Origin: JAJRZL01 sp964557855
GTDB taxonomy: Bacteria; Zixibacteria; MSB-5A5; GN15; FEB-12
NCBI GenBank assembly: GCA_964557855.1
Contig: CAZLBP010000012.1
Location: forward strand, 39,236-103,235
Direction: 5' to 3'
DNA: 64,000 nucleotides
In this document: positions 44,211 to 54,718 of the stretch, piece by piece
How the letters are laid out: every line of letters starts with the position of its first letter
How positions within the stretch are numbered: the first letter of the stretch is position 1
Translations under genes and position numbers: made by a program
Notes under the pieces: model-generated
Seen by the model: the letters and a program-made list of their open reading frames with translations, nothing else
Told to the model about the DNA's origin: nothing
Databases searched by the model: none

Positions 44211-47198
44211 CTACGGCCGTTGACGATTCTGCGGTTTGAGAATGATGCCTTTGTTTTTGTGACCGTTCATGCGAACCACCACAGGTTGGTCAAACCGCAA
44301 ATGCCGGGCGAACGTCCCCTCCTTTACGGCGGGTTGATCGGCCAGCCAATGCCAGTCGACAAAACCTTCATCACAATAGGAATTGACGGTGAAATAGCCG
44401 ATCATGAAGGTCGTGATGTTCTGAAAAAAGTGCGTGCCCTGGGACGGTACGACTTTGTAGTCCTTGAAACCGGTTTCCACAATGACACGAGCGCCGGAGA
44501 TTTCGTCCCACGTGACCGGAATGCCCAGCCACGGGTCACCCGATCCCCAGCGGCCGACGCCGAACAGAAGATAGGGAATGTTCCGGTTCAGGAATCTCGC
44601 GTTGAAAGCGCCCACTTCCTGGGCCGCCTCCCGGCTGCGGGATCGATCAAACCGCTCGAAGTCGACGACGACGACATCATGGATCGAATCGATGACGCCG
44701 TTGCCGAGAACCTGCGGGCTCTGGCAGAGAAGCCGGTATTTGTCGAAGTTGTCGACATCCAGTTCATCCGCCTCGTGGTACTTGATCAAGGGTCGAATCT
44801 GGAGGAACGCGAACTGTTTGGGGGCGTTCGGCGGCGTAGACATGTTCACCGCGAATTCTATCTCCACCGGTGAACTCATCCCCCATTGGCCCATTTCCAG
44901 AATCAGTTCCAGGATGCCCGGCAAGGGAAAAATCTTGTTCTTCAGGATCGGGGCAAATGTCACGAGTCGCGGTCCCTTTCGAGACAAACCGTCGGTTATA
45001 GTCTCATTTTCGATCGAGTATGTGGAACCGACGTAGTTCAGGCTGCCGTCCTCCTCCGCCACATTCAAGCCGTATTTGACCAGCTTCATTTCCCGCGAGT
45101 GGTCGGAAATGTCGTCCGGATCTTCGAGTTCCAACGCGTACATTTCCTTCTGGGAATACCGCAGGTAGTCATCGACGCCCGCGAATTGCGTCAGACGCTG
45201 CGGGTAGCGTGGGCAGAAACGGATCACGCGGTCGCCCTCGATGACCGAATCCCCGTGCCCGAGCGCCACCGAGACGATACCGTCCTCGGTGGTAGCCGGG
45301 GCGATCGGATAGAAGTTGTGCGAGCGGGCGACGCCGGAGAAATCGGGATAGAAACGTTGGCCATGTTGCGCGCCGATCATTTTCTGGACAATAATAGCCA
45401 TTTTCTCATCTTCCAGCCGGTACGGGGTAGCCTTGATATAGGTCTTTGTGTGGTGCGAATACGTCGAGGCATAGACGCGTTTGATGGCGCTGATCAGCTC
45501 GACCAGGCGTACGGCCGGATCGCGGTGGTTATTGGGCAGCATGTAGCTCTTGTAGATACCGGCGAAGGGCAGGTAACGGGAATCCTCCAGCAGGCTCGAG
45601 GACCGCACCGCCAGGGGTGTGCGCAGCAGATTGAGCAGCGACTCCAGGTGGCGGGCTATCTTCTCCGGGAAATCGGCATGCAGGAAGCGGTCCAGCAGGA
45701 CGTTGTCGTCCTGACATTCGATCGCGAATTCACGAAGATTGTTGCCGTCGAGAAACAGGTCAAACACGTCGGTGCCCAACACGACGGCGGGAGGGACGGA
45801 AATGCGGACACCGGGGAAACGATCGGCGATGTTGAACGTGTTGATGAGTGTATTAACGAAGGCCAGGCCACGGGCCTTGCCCCCCAGCGAACCGGTGCCG
45901 ATGCGGGCGAAGCTGGACAGCGTGTCGAACGTCTCCGGATCGAAATCCGTGATGCTGCCTCGAAACCGCTCCTGCCGAAATTCGCGCAGATAGCCTATCA
46001 GGCTTCGGCGCAGTTCTTCGATCGACTGAAAATCAGAAATCTTCTGAGGACGCAGCCTGTGAGCCAGCCAGAATTCCGTTCGAGCCTTCAGCCAGCGCGA
46101 ATAGTGATTGTGCTCAGCGTGGTAGCGCAGGCACTCCTGCGGCACCCATTTGAGCTGCTTCTCCATCTGGTGCAGATCCCGGGCCCGGCCCACTTCGGTT
46201 CCGTCCGGCAGCCGGAAGACGAAGTCACCGAAGGCGAAATTGTCGCTTATGAATTTGCGGAGCTTACGGTGCAGTACCGGCGAGTTCTTCTTCAGAAACG
46301 ACACGTTGAGATCTTCAGCAACTTTCTTCAGATCGTGGGTGTCGGACTGCAGAAGGATCGGTATGTCGAAGTACGACTCCAGTACCCTCCGCGCGAAATC
46401 GATGCCGGCCTGAGGATCTTTGACGCCGTTGCGGGGGAACTCGATATCCGAGATCACCCCCAGCACACATTCTTCGTATTTCCGGTAATATGACCAGGCT
46501 TCTTCGTAGGTATCACACAGGACGATTTTGGGTCGGGCGCGCATCCGGAGCAGCTTGTGCGGCACGTTGACGCCCTCGGATATGAGACTCCGGTGATGCC
46601 GGAATATCTCCGTGTAGACCTGGGGGAGGAAGGCCGAGTAGAAATTGATGTTATCCTCGATAACTATGATTACCTGTACCCCGACCGATTCGGTATCGTG
46701 TTCGATATTCCTCTTGTCTTCGATGCTCTTGATGATGGCCATGAGAATGCGAAAGTCCCCCTGCCAGATGAAAACTCGCTCGAACACGGAGAGATCATAG
46801 TGATTCATCAGCTCACGCAACTCGCGATTTTCGAACGTGATGAGAACTACCGGCGTGTCCGGGGCGTATTTGGCTACTTCCCGGGCGAAATCGACGGCAT
46901 GCATGTCGGGCAGATTGAGCGTCACGATGATCAGGTCGAACTGGCGGTCTTCCTTAATGCGCCGGATTGCGGACCAGCCTCTGGCCACGCGCGTGAAATT
47001 CGGCGCCTGCGTCAGACTCATTTCCGAATACACCGAGGAAACCATCTCCTGCAATTGACCGTCTTCCTCCAGGATAAACGAATCGTACGGGCTGGACACC
47101 AGCAGGATTTCCCGGATACGGTGGAGCATGAGATTCTGAAACTCGTGAAACCGAGTTATTTTGCCGTGTTCTTCTAACAGAGCGTCGAAGTCTTGCAT
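44211..47198 (-). CDS. Receiver-domain protein fused to PEP-synthase-like ATP-grasp domain
   Basis: Large soluble protein of 995 residues. Residues about 30-160 are a degenerate receiver (LIIVTLNLPDM, with T93 where the phospho-Asp should be). Residues 172-320 are a second receiver with intact E181-D182, D251 (VISDIEFP) and K303. Residues about 430-805 match the ATP-binding N-terminal domain of pyruvate phosphate dikinase/PEP synthase: K441 in SLGGKARG, R532 in AVRSSSLLEDS, and EIEFAVN...FLQIRPL at the end. The phospho-histidine swivel domain and the PEP/pyruvate TIM barrel of true PEP synthases are absent. The last ~190 residues (YLLFGVGRWGSGDPWLGIPV) are not recognised. It may be an ATP-dependent kinase or sensor under receiver control. 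Single gene, 123 bp from gdhA. Confidence 0.85.
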   Translation of the reverse strand: MQDFDALLEEHGKITRFHEFQNLMLHRIREILLVSSPYDSFILEEDGQLQEMVSSVYSEMSLTQAPNFTRVARGWSAIRRIKEDRQFDLIIVTLNLPDMHAVDFAREVAKYAPDTPVVLITFENRELRELMNHYDLSVFERVFIWQGDFRILMAIIKSIEDKRNIEHDTESVGVQVIIVIEDNINFYSAFLPQVYTEIFRHHRSLISEGVNVPHKLLRMRARPKIVLCDTYEEAWSYYRKYEECVLGVISDIEFPRNGVKDPQAGIDFARRVLESYFDIPILLQSDTHDLKKVAEDLNVSFLKKNSPVLHRKLRKFISDNFAFGDFVFRLPDGTEVGRARDLHQMEKQLKWVPQECLRYHAEHNHYSRWLKARTEFWLAHRLRPQKISDFQSIEELRRSLIGYLREFRQERFRGSITDFDPETFDTLSSFARIGTGSLGGKARGLAFVNTLINTFNIADRFPGVRISVPPAVVLGTDVFDLFLDGNNLREFAIECQDDNVLLDRFLHADFPEKIARHLESLLNLLRTPLAVRSSSLLEDSRYLPFAGIYKSYMLPNNHRDPAVRLVELISAIKRVYASTYSHHTKTYIKATPYRLEDEKMAIIVQKMIGAQHGQRFYPDFSGVARSHNFYPIAPATTEDGIVSVALGHGDSVIEGDRVIRFCPRYPQRLTQFAGVDDYLRYSQKEMYALELEDPDDISDHSREMKLVKYGLNVAEEDGSLNYVGSTYSIENETITDGLSRKGPRLVTFAPILKNKIFPLPGILELILEMGQWGMSSPVEIEFAVNMSTPPNAPKQFAFLQIRPLIKYHEADELDVDNFDKYRLLCQSPQVLGNGVIDSIHDVVVVDFERFDRSRSREAAQEVGAFNARFLNRNIPYLLFGVGRWGSGDPWLGIPVTWDEISGARVIVETGFKDYKVVPSQGTHFFQNITTFMIGYFTVNSYCDEGFVDWHWLADQPAVKEGTFARHLRFDQPVVVRMNGHKNKGIILKPQNRQRP

Positions 47199-47264
47199 AG
47201 TCAGGTTATTAGGTCTCTAATATAGTATTTTACAACGCTGCGACCATCCGGTACACAGAATACG

Positions 47265-47295
47265 AAACGGAGCGGTATTTTGCCACTCCGTTTTT
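47265..47295 (-). terminator. Intrinsic terminator for gdhA
   Basis: On the minus strand, ACGGAGTGG and CCGCTCCGT pair over nine bases (one G-U), with a TTT-run after the stem and an A-run before it. It sits 27 bp past the gdhA stop. On the plus strand the stem has a C-A mismatch, so minus-strand use is favoured. Confidence 0.65.
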
Positions 47296-47321
47296 CTTGA
47301 TCGATCTCTTTACCCGACAGG

Positions 47322-48686
<1,365 letters not shown>

Positions 48687-49296
48687 GAGCACACTCTCCT
48701 TACGTAAATGGGACTATTAGGGTTTTATTTACCGTTCATTTTAGGGGAATATAGGAGGAGTGTGGGGAGGGGCAATGGGTAGAAGTATGTATTTTGTGGG
48801 AGATGGATATGGAGTAAATTGGCGGGGTCAACCGGGGCTTGCCCTGGCCATTCAAGTTGTCAGTACAATAGTCGAGTAGGGCACAACGCTTCAGCGGTTG
48901 TGCCGCCTTATGGAGGCAGAACCACTACGGTTTCTGCCCTGCGAGACTTGGAAACGAGGGACGGAGTGTCAGGCAGGGTCGCCTGACTCCACATTAACGA
49001 ACATGGATTCCTGCCTGCGCCGAAATGATAAGAATCACCCCAAAAACGAGTTTGGGGTGGCCACCCGGCGAGCATCCGGGGCGCATGTGTTTGGCTGGCG
49101 CATGCCGTCAGGTCACACCCGCCTTACGGCGGGCAGGACCTGACGGAACCGGAGACAGCGTTTTGTCCCGTTGGGACAAATGGTATCGGAACCGCGGGGC
49201 TCCGACTCGCGAATCCGGGCGTCGAAACCCGAAGCGGGATTTCGACCTGCGACTGCAAACATGGTTACTCATAGAGTCAGAATCTCATATCCGGGG
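48687..49296. repeat. 610 bp repeat-bearing gap
   Basis: The gap should contain the gdhA promoter (AT-rich 48720-48830). Repeats seen: GTCAGGC/GCCTGAC (48968-48987), a degenerate ATTCCTGC hairpin (49007-49026), CACCCCAAA/TTTGGGGTG (about 49037-49060). A nested hairpin GTCAGGTC..CCGCC/GGCGG..GACCTGAC lies at 49107-49144. The 26 bp palindrome at 49221-49246 is the exact reverse complement of 7793-7818. No gene is supported. Confidence 0.65.
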
Positions 49297-49950
49297 CTAT
49301 TTAATCAACACCATCTTCCGCGTTTCACTGCCGAGATCGGTGGCGATACGGTACATGTATACGCCCGACGGTACTTGCCCGCCGTTCGTATTCGTTCCGT
49401 CCCAGGTCACCATATGCTGCCCGGCGGACTGTTCGCGATCAAGCAGGGTCGATACCCGCTGTCCCGCAACATTGAATACTTCGATCGTCACCCGGGTGCG
49501 GCTCGAGAGACTGTACGGGATGTTCGTCACCGGATTGAACGGGTTCGGGTAGTTTTGGCTCACGTCGAATGATTTGGGAGTAGCGCCGGCATTGTCATCT
49601 TCCACCGACGTCAAGGACTCGACCGTGATCGTACCGGTCATAGACGGGTGGATCGTGCACACGTACGGATATTCACCTACGGACGAAAACGTGAAGGAGA
49701 ATGTCCCCCCGGGCACCATATTACCCGAGTCCCAGGTGTCGCCATTAGAAGTAGTCGTATGGGGCACGGCATCGTTGTTAGTCCAGCGCACGGTCGTGCC
49801 CAACTCGATCGTCAGGTCGGCGGGTACAAATGCGAAATCGACAATGCTGACATCGACGGTTTGAGCCGAAGAAGATACCGTCAAGATCAGCCCGGCGGAC
49901 GCTACCAGAAATGTGATTAATATTGCTTTTGCCTTTAATAAGTGTCTCAT
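49297..49950 (-). CDS. Secreted cupredoxin with FlgD/type IX-like C-terminal domain
   Basis: Exported blue-copper-type protein, 217 residues. A signal peptide (cleavage near SSA-QTV, residue 30) precedes a plastocyanin/amicyanin-like domain (32-112). Its type-1 copper ligands are all present: H64, C98, H101 and M104 in the YVCTIHPSMTG loop. Residues about 135-217 are a C-terminal domain of the FlgD-Ig / Por secretion type (NYPNPFNPVT, a GQHMVTWDG turn, SGVYMYRI and a final KMVLIK), which in related phyla directs secretion or surface attachment. ATG 49950 is favoured, with AAAGGA seven bases upstream. Probably an electron-transfer or copper-binding surface protein. No partner is adjacent. Confidence 0.9.
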   Translation of the reverse strand: MRHLLKAKAILITFLVASAGLILTVSSSAQTVDVSIVDFAFVPADLTIELGTTVRWTNNDAVPHTTTSNGDTWDSGNMVPGGTFSFTFSSVGEYPYVCTIHPSMTGTITVESLTSVEDDNAGATPKSFDVSQNYPNPFNPVTNIPYSLSSRTRVTIEVFNVAGQRVSTLLDREQSAGQHMVTWDGTNTNGGQVPSGVYMYRIATDLGSETRKMVLIK

Positions 49951-50566
49951 AGGCATCCTTTCTTAGTTGGTTTTCCGGTCAACCTGCCGTCTGACAGAGT
50001 ATCACTCTGGGCATATTCGTACGGCGATGCTGCAGTAAATCGGGAACCGGGGTCGCGGAACAGAGCAGTTGCGTATGAGCCGCGGCATTCGGAAGTTCAG
50101 TCGCTGCCCCAAAAGTGAATTCTCCGCCCGGATTGTGCTCTTCTTCATCAACAAACCCACCCTCCCCTTGTTCCGATCGGGGAGGGGCCGCCCGCGATTT
50201 TCCCCGGAATCCGTGCCCCGACGTCGAAATGACCGCCCCAAACCTCATTCGCTTCCGATCACCCACAGAATTCGAACAGTTTAAATACAAAATCGATAGT
50301 AAACTCGAGAACACACTATTCCATTCGCCACTCCAACCGTCCGGGCTCACCAAACGAACCCATTTTCGATGGCAAACTTACATCGATTTTGCCAAACGAA
50401 CCCATTTCGTTCTGCCTCTCACGTGGGTGGCACTCTTAGACTCGTTTGGGGGTGTCAGCTCCCTACCCCTTGCCTATCTTCACCAATCCCATATATTTAC
50501 TCGTATAACTGATGAACGCCCGCCGGCTAAAGGTACCGACGGCGTAAACCGATAACCCTAACAAGT
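49951..50566. repeat. 610 bp gap with paired CAAACGAACCCATTT repeats
   Basis: No gene is supported. The 15-base CAAACGAACCCATTT occurs at 50351-50365 and again at 50393-50407, 42 bp apart. The reverse complement of the same motif occurs in the 19.4 kb array. A CACTC..GACTCGTTTGGGGGTG segment (about 50425-50455) matches the CACCCCAAA family at 19070-19100 and 49037-49060. Confidence 0.6.
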
Positions 50567-51292
50567 ATGGATCAGGATTTCTTTGTACAGGAGATAAAGA
50601 AAGCTGAAGCCGAGAAGCAGGCCAGCAAAGTCCTGCATCGGAAACAGCCCAAGCCGCTCTGGCGCGAATACCTGGAGACGGCTATCATTGCGCTGGTCGC
50701 CGCCGTCCTGCTGCGTCTGTTCGTGGTCTCCGCGTACCGGGTGAACTCCGGCTCTATGGAGGATACCCTGCTGGCCGGCGACTACATCTTCGTCAACAAG
50801 CTGGCTTACGAGTACGGCAGCGGACCGCAGTCGGGCGATATCATCGTCTTCAAGTATCCCAACAACCCGACGAAAGACTTTATCAAGCGAATCGTCGCCA
50901 TGCCCGGACAGATTGTGCAGGTGGCGGACAAAGTCCTGTACGTGGATGGTGAAGTGGCGACTATCCCGCTGCATTCCAAGAACGTAGACAAGCGGATAAT
51001 CCCCGGCGACCTCTCCTTCCGGGACAACTTCGGGCCGTATACTGTTCCGGCCGGCGAGTACTTCGTCCTGGGCGATAACCGCGATGACAGCCGCGACAGC
51101 CGCTTCTGGGGCTGTGTACCGGAGGAAAATATCCACGGTAAGGCCGTGTTTGTCTACTGGTCATGGAAACCGGATCCTGATGCCCCCGGTTGGGGTTTCC
51201 CATACGTGGTCGACGCGATTCGATGGATCGGGTACGGGTTGTTCAATTTCCCGTCCCACATCCGCTGGGATCGCCTCGGCCTCTCGCTCTGA
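50567..51292 (+). CDS. lepB: Signal peptidase I
   Basis: Inner-membrane serine protease that removes signal peptides. The 241-residue protein has one N-terminal helix (TAIIALVAAVLLRLFVV, about 38-54), then the periplasmic catalytic domain. The Ser/Lys dyad is S63 in NSGSMEDTL and K107 in DFIKRIVAMPG, with the GDNRDDSRDSRFWG box near residue 170. A C-terminal extension of about 40 residues (VVDAIRWIGYGLF) has an extra amphipathic segment. It is followed by hemW three bases later, so the genes are co-transcribed. Confidence 0.95.
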   Translation: MDQDFFVQEIKKAEAEKQASKVLHRKQPKPLWREYLETAIIALVAAVLLRLFVVSAYRVNSGSMEDTLLAGDYIFVNKLAYEYGSGPQSGDIIVFKYPNNPTKDFIKRIVAMPGQIVQVADKVLYVDGEVATIPLHSKNVDKRIIPGDLSFRDNFGPYTVPAGEYFVLGDNRDDSRDSRFWGCVPEENIHGKAVFVYWSWKPDPDAPGWGFPYVVDAIRWIGYGLFNFPSHIRWDRLGLSL

Positions 51293-51295
51293 TTC

Positions 51296-52435
51296 ATGCA
51301 GCTCAGTCTCTACTTGCATTTCCCCTTCTGCTCGAACAAGTGCTCCTACTGTGACTTCTACAAGGAACTATACGAACGGTCGCTGGAGAAGGAATTCTTC
51401 CATGCCCTGCGCATCGAAACGGAGTTGATCGGCGATGATCCGGCCGTTCAAAACGCCGAGATCGTATCCATATTTGTCGGCGGCGGGACGCCGTCACTCA
51501 TGGACCTGGATCTGTTCGCGGACTGGCTCTCGCTCCTGAAACGCCAGTTTCAGGTACCCGAGCATATTGAGTTCACTATCGAAGCCAACCCGGAGTCGGT
51601 GACAGTGGAGCGACTGCAGGTGCTGAAGGAACTGGGTGTCAATCGGCCGGTATTCGGGACGCAGTCTTTCAATACGCGCCTCCTTGAACTGCTCGGTCGG
51701 CGGCACAATCCCTATCATAGTCAACGCGCAGTATATCTGGCGCATGCGCTCGATTTCCGCAATTTCGGCGTGGATCTCATCTTCGGCCTGCCGGGCCAGA
51801 CGAGCCGGATGCTCTCCGATGATCTGGACCAGATTCTCGATCTCGAACCGCCGCACATTTCATTCTATCAACTGACGGTCGAGGACGGGACGCCGCTGGC
51901 CGGGCAAGTTGCGTCCGGCGAAGTGCAGATGCCGAGTCCCGAGCTCTCCCTGGCCATGTACCGGGGCGGGTCGGAGAGAATGATCGAGGCGGGCTATCAC
52001 CGGTATGAGGTCAGTTCGTTCGCTAAACCAGGACACGCCTGTCAACATAACCTGAGGTACTGGGAGGGGGGTGATTTCCTCGGGCTGGGACCGTCAGCGC
52101 ATTCCTTTCTGGACGGCCGACGATTCGCCAACACGTCCAATCTCGGAGAGTACATCAGGTCTCTGCAATCCGGCATGCTCCCGCGTTTCGTGGATGAATC
52201 CGGTCACGAGGAACGGATGACGGAGGCGATCATGCTGGGGCTGCGGACAGCGCAGGGGATCAGCCGCTCCGCGTTTGCGCAGCGCTTCGGCGTGCCGCTG
52301 GAGGAGCGCTTTGATCGAGAACAGTACAACATCCTGGTCGAAACCGGTCACTTGATTCCCGACCGCGGCACCCTCCGTCTCTCGGAAGAGGGCATCTACC
52401 TGGCAGACGAAATCACGCGAAGACTGGTGAAGTAG
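51296..52435 (+). CDS. hemW: HemW-type radical SAM protein (heme chaperone)
   Basis: Radical-SAM protein of the HemW/HemN-like family (379 residues). The N-terminus has the cluster motif C12-x3-C16-x2-C19 (FCSNKCSYCD) and GGGTPS near residue 64. The central GVDLIFGLPGQTS and ISFYQLTVEDGTPL segments and the C-terminal HemN_C winged-helix region (ITEAIMLGLRTAQGIS-type) are conserved. The Cys spacing is CxxxCxxC, which is typical of HemW. HemW proteins insert heme into respiratory proteins instead of acting as coproporphyrinogen dehydrogenases. It starts three bases after lepB. Confidence 0.93.
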   Translation: MQLSLYLHFPFCSNKCSYCDFYKELYERSLEKEFFHALRIETELIGDDPAVQNAEIVSIFVGGGTPSLMDLDLFADWLSLLKRQFQVPEHIEFTIEANPESVTVERLQVLKELGVNRPVFGTQSFNTRLLELLGRRHNPYHSQRAVYLAHALDFRNFGVDLIFGLPGQTSRMLSDDLDQILDLEPPHISFYQLTVEDGTPLAGQVASGEVQMPSPELSLAMYRGGSERMIEAGYHRYEVSSFAKPGHACQHNLRYWEGGDFLGLGPSAHSFLDGRRFANTSNLGEYIRSLQSGMLPRFVDESGHEERMTEAIMLGLRTAQGISRSAFAQRFGVPLEERFDREQYNILVETGHLIPDRGTLRLSEEGIYLADEITRRLVK

Positions 52436-52645
52436 GGAGGCGGTAGCTCCCCGGCCCGTCATACCCGCGAAAGCGGGAATCCAGTCGTTTCCCAGTGCAA
52501 CTTGGGAACGAGCAGCCGCCGAAGAAAAGACGATGTAGGTCAGGGCTTTTATGGACCTGCCATTCCGCCGGCAGGTCTGAAGCAGACCTGCCCTACAAGA
52601 GTGCCCTTCCTGAGTGTCCCAATTCGACAAATCACAAAAAAATCA
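52436..52645. repeat. Hairpin repeats downstream of hemW
   Basis: Contains an ATACCCGC/GCGGGAAT hairpin (52461-52480). It also has two overlapping, mutually exclusive hairpins built from GACCTGCC (52554-52561), GGCAGGTC (52570-52577) and GACCTGCC (52585-52592). The latter is nearly the reverse complement of 11619-11641. No gene is seen. Confidence 0.6.
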
Positions 52646-52674
52646 TTGACTTAACCAGTCTTTGTTAGTATTCT
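52646..52674 (+). promoter_or_regulatory. Probable promoter for the endosialidase-chaperone protein gene
   Basis: TTGACT at 52646-52651 and TATTCT at 52669-52674 with a 17 bp spacer, 46 bp upstream of the ATG. The region is AT-rich and has an AAAAAAA run before the -35. Confidence 0.55.
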
Positions 52675-52720
52675 GTTAGCGTCCAAATCGAATCAACAAT
52701 CCAATTCAGGAGAAGAAAAC

Positions 52721-54718
52721 ATGCGAATGCACGTACCTGTCATGCTTATTCTTTGCTCGTTAGTCGCGGTCTCGATTGCGGCCGTACCCATCGAACTCAA
52801 TCACCAGGGACGGCTGTTGGATAGTGACGGCAGTCCGTTGACCGGTTCATTCGATCTCACTTATCGCATTTTCGATGTCGAGTCCGGCGGGGCGCCGCTG
52901 TGGGAAGAAACACAACAAGTGGCCACCGATGACGGCCTGTTCGACGTTATTCTCGGGGAAACGGTCCCTCTGGATCTGTCCGGTTTCGGGATCAGACCCG
53001 ATTCTCTCTGGCTGGAGATCCAAGTCGGCGCCGACCCGCCCTTATCTCCTCGAACTCAGATGACGGCCACCCCCATGTCGGCTGTCTCCCAGAGCGTCCG
53101 CGGGGATATCGTCACCGAGCCGGGCGTAGTGAGACTGGACGCATCGTCGTCCATACCCGGCCGCATCCTGATTGTTGATTCGACGGGAGACACGACATTC
53201 AGCACTCGCAGCAACGATGATGGCGTCATTAGTACGCATACGTGGACACAGACAGGCGGCCCTTACAAGTTCGATACCCAGGCGGGGGCCACTGAATCGG
53301 GCGGATCGGTCGGCGCTCTGGCGATATCTCCCAATTTCGACACCTCGGGTGTAGACATCTCAGCCAAAGTGGACCGGACTGTGCTGAAGACATTTTTCGA
53401 GACCGGTGATGTTCCCACGGAAGCCGGCTTTTCTTCTTCGGCCGATAGCAGCCGCCTGTACCAGCAGGCGGGCAACTACGAATTTGAGTTGACGGTCACC
53501 GATAACAGGGGGCTGGCCAGCATGAAGCAAAAAGTGGTTGTTCCGGGAGAGGCCGTGAGGCGGTTCGATGTATCAGTCGATGATACCATTGTTTCTCACC
53601 GTCTCATGTGGGATGCCGAATCCGATTTGGGTCCGGCCTGCCTTTCCGAGGTAGACAGCGCAACGTCGAAGATCATGTTAAAGGCAGCCGCGGAACGGGC
53701 TTTCGATGCGGTCATCAGTGTCGGGCCTAAAGGCGGTGATATCAGCACCGACAGTCTTGGGGGCACGTTTTCTTTTCAGTCCGTATCGGCCGATTTGCTC
53801 GATACGTCGTCCGTCTATTCCCTGGAGGCCAATGCAACCGGCGCCGCCATGCATATGGTGAATCCCGACCAGGATACGACAGTGACGATCGCCGGCGCAG
53901 ATGGGAATGGCGGCGGCTGGAAAACCGTTCGCGGCGGCGGTTTACGAATTACAGAATCAGGGATCAATGGAATGGGACAAGATGAGAACAACGAAATTGT
54001 CGCCACGGGCAAGGCCCTGCGAGTGACGACTTCGCTATCAGATGGACTGGGCGGTTATGATACCCTCGGCACTATGGTTGCCGGTCCCGACAGCGTGGCG
54101 CTCGTGGATTCCAGTGGGGCCACAGCGGTGGCATTGAAGAAAGGTGACCGCATTGCGCTGGTAGGGTTCGGGTCGTTTTCGGGAGGTGCTGATCCTGATA
54201 CAAGTTTTGCTTTCGACACGCTCGGCAATGCGCAACTGGCCGGAAGTATAACTATCGGCCCGATTGAGCCGTTGGCGACTCTGACAGTGGCCGGTGACAT
54301 CTGTGCCACCGGTGCCATCGGCGCTTGCTCCGACGTCCGCTACAAAACGGATGTCGAGGCAATTCCCGATGTACGCGAACGCGTGACTCAGTTACGCGGT
54401 GTTACGTACCGCTGGAAACATGACGAATATCCGGACCGCTCTTTCGACGATAGACGGCACATCGGTTTCATTGCCCAGGAAGTCGAAACGGTGTTTCCGG
54501 AGATGGTTTTGACCGACAGAAATGGCTACAAATCTATCGATTACAGCCGTCTCACACCGGCACTGGTCGAAGCCATGAAAGAACAACAGGCGCAAATCGA
54601 CAAACAACAGCTGCAGATCGATGCCCAGCAGCGACAGATCAATGAACTGAAGGACCTGGTGACGCGGCTCGTGGAAAACAACGCCGTGGACTCCGATATC
54701 ACATACGGTTCGCGGTAG
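52721..54718 (+). CDS. Secreted protein with endosialidase-type (S74) chaperone domain
   Basis: Exported protein of 665 residues. The signal peptide (about residues 1-20, VSIAAVP) is followed by a domain common in FCB secreted proteins (INHQGRLLDSDGSPLTGSFDLTYRIFD, about 25-115). A long Ser/Thr/Asp/Gly-rich beta region follows (about 120-545). The last ~110 residues form an intramolecular chaperone of the endosialidase/Peptidase_S74 type: SDVRYKTDVEAI start, RHIGFIAQEVETVFPEMV, IDYSRLTPALVEAMKEQQ and a Gln-rich coiled coil. In phage tailspikes this domain trimerises the protein and then cuts itself off at the Ser in S-D-x-R. CAGGAGA precedes the ATG. Confidence 0.88.
   Translation: MRMHVPVMLILCSLVAVSIAAVPIELNHQGRLLDSDGSPLTGSFDLTYRIFDVESGGAPLWEETQQVATDDGLFDVILGETVPLDLSGFGIRPDSLWLEIQVGADPPLSPRTQMTATPMSAVSQSVRGDIVTEPGVVRLDASSSIPGRILIVDSTGDTTFSTRSNDDGVISTHTWTQTGGPYKFDTQAGATESGGSVGALAISPNFDTSGVDISAKVDRTVLKTFFETGDVPTEAGFSSSADSSRLYQQAGNYEFELTVTDNRGLASMKQKVVVPGEAVRRFDVSVDDTIVSHRLMWDAESDLGPACLSEVDSATSKIMLKAAAERAFDAVISVGPKGGDISTDSLGGTFSFQSVSADLLDTSSVYSLEANATGAAMHMVNPDQDTTVTIAGADGNGGGWKTVRGGGLRITESGINGMGQDENNEIVATGKALRVTTSLSDGLGGYDTLGTMVAGPDSVALVDSSGATAVALKKGDRIALVGFGSFSGGADPDTSFAFDTLGNAQLAGSITIGPIEPLATLTVAGDICATGAIGACSDVRYKTDVEAIPDVRERVTQLRGVTYRWKHDEYPDRSFDDRRHIGFIAQEVETVFPEMVLTDRNGYKSIDYSRLTPALVEAMKEQQAQIDKQQLQIDAQQRQINELKDLVTRLVENNAVDSDITYGSR

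Noticed and set aside
50351..50407. CRISPR-like spaced repeat
   Set aside because: Only two 15-base units here and three elsewhere with uneven spacing, and no cas genes.
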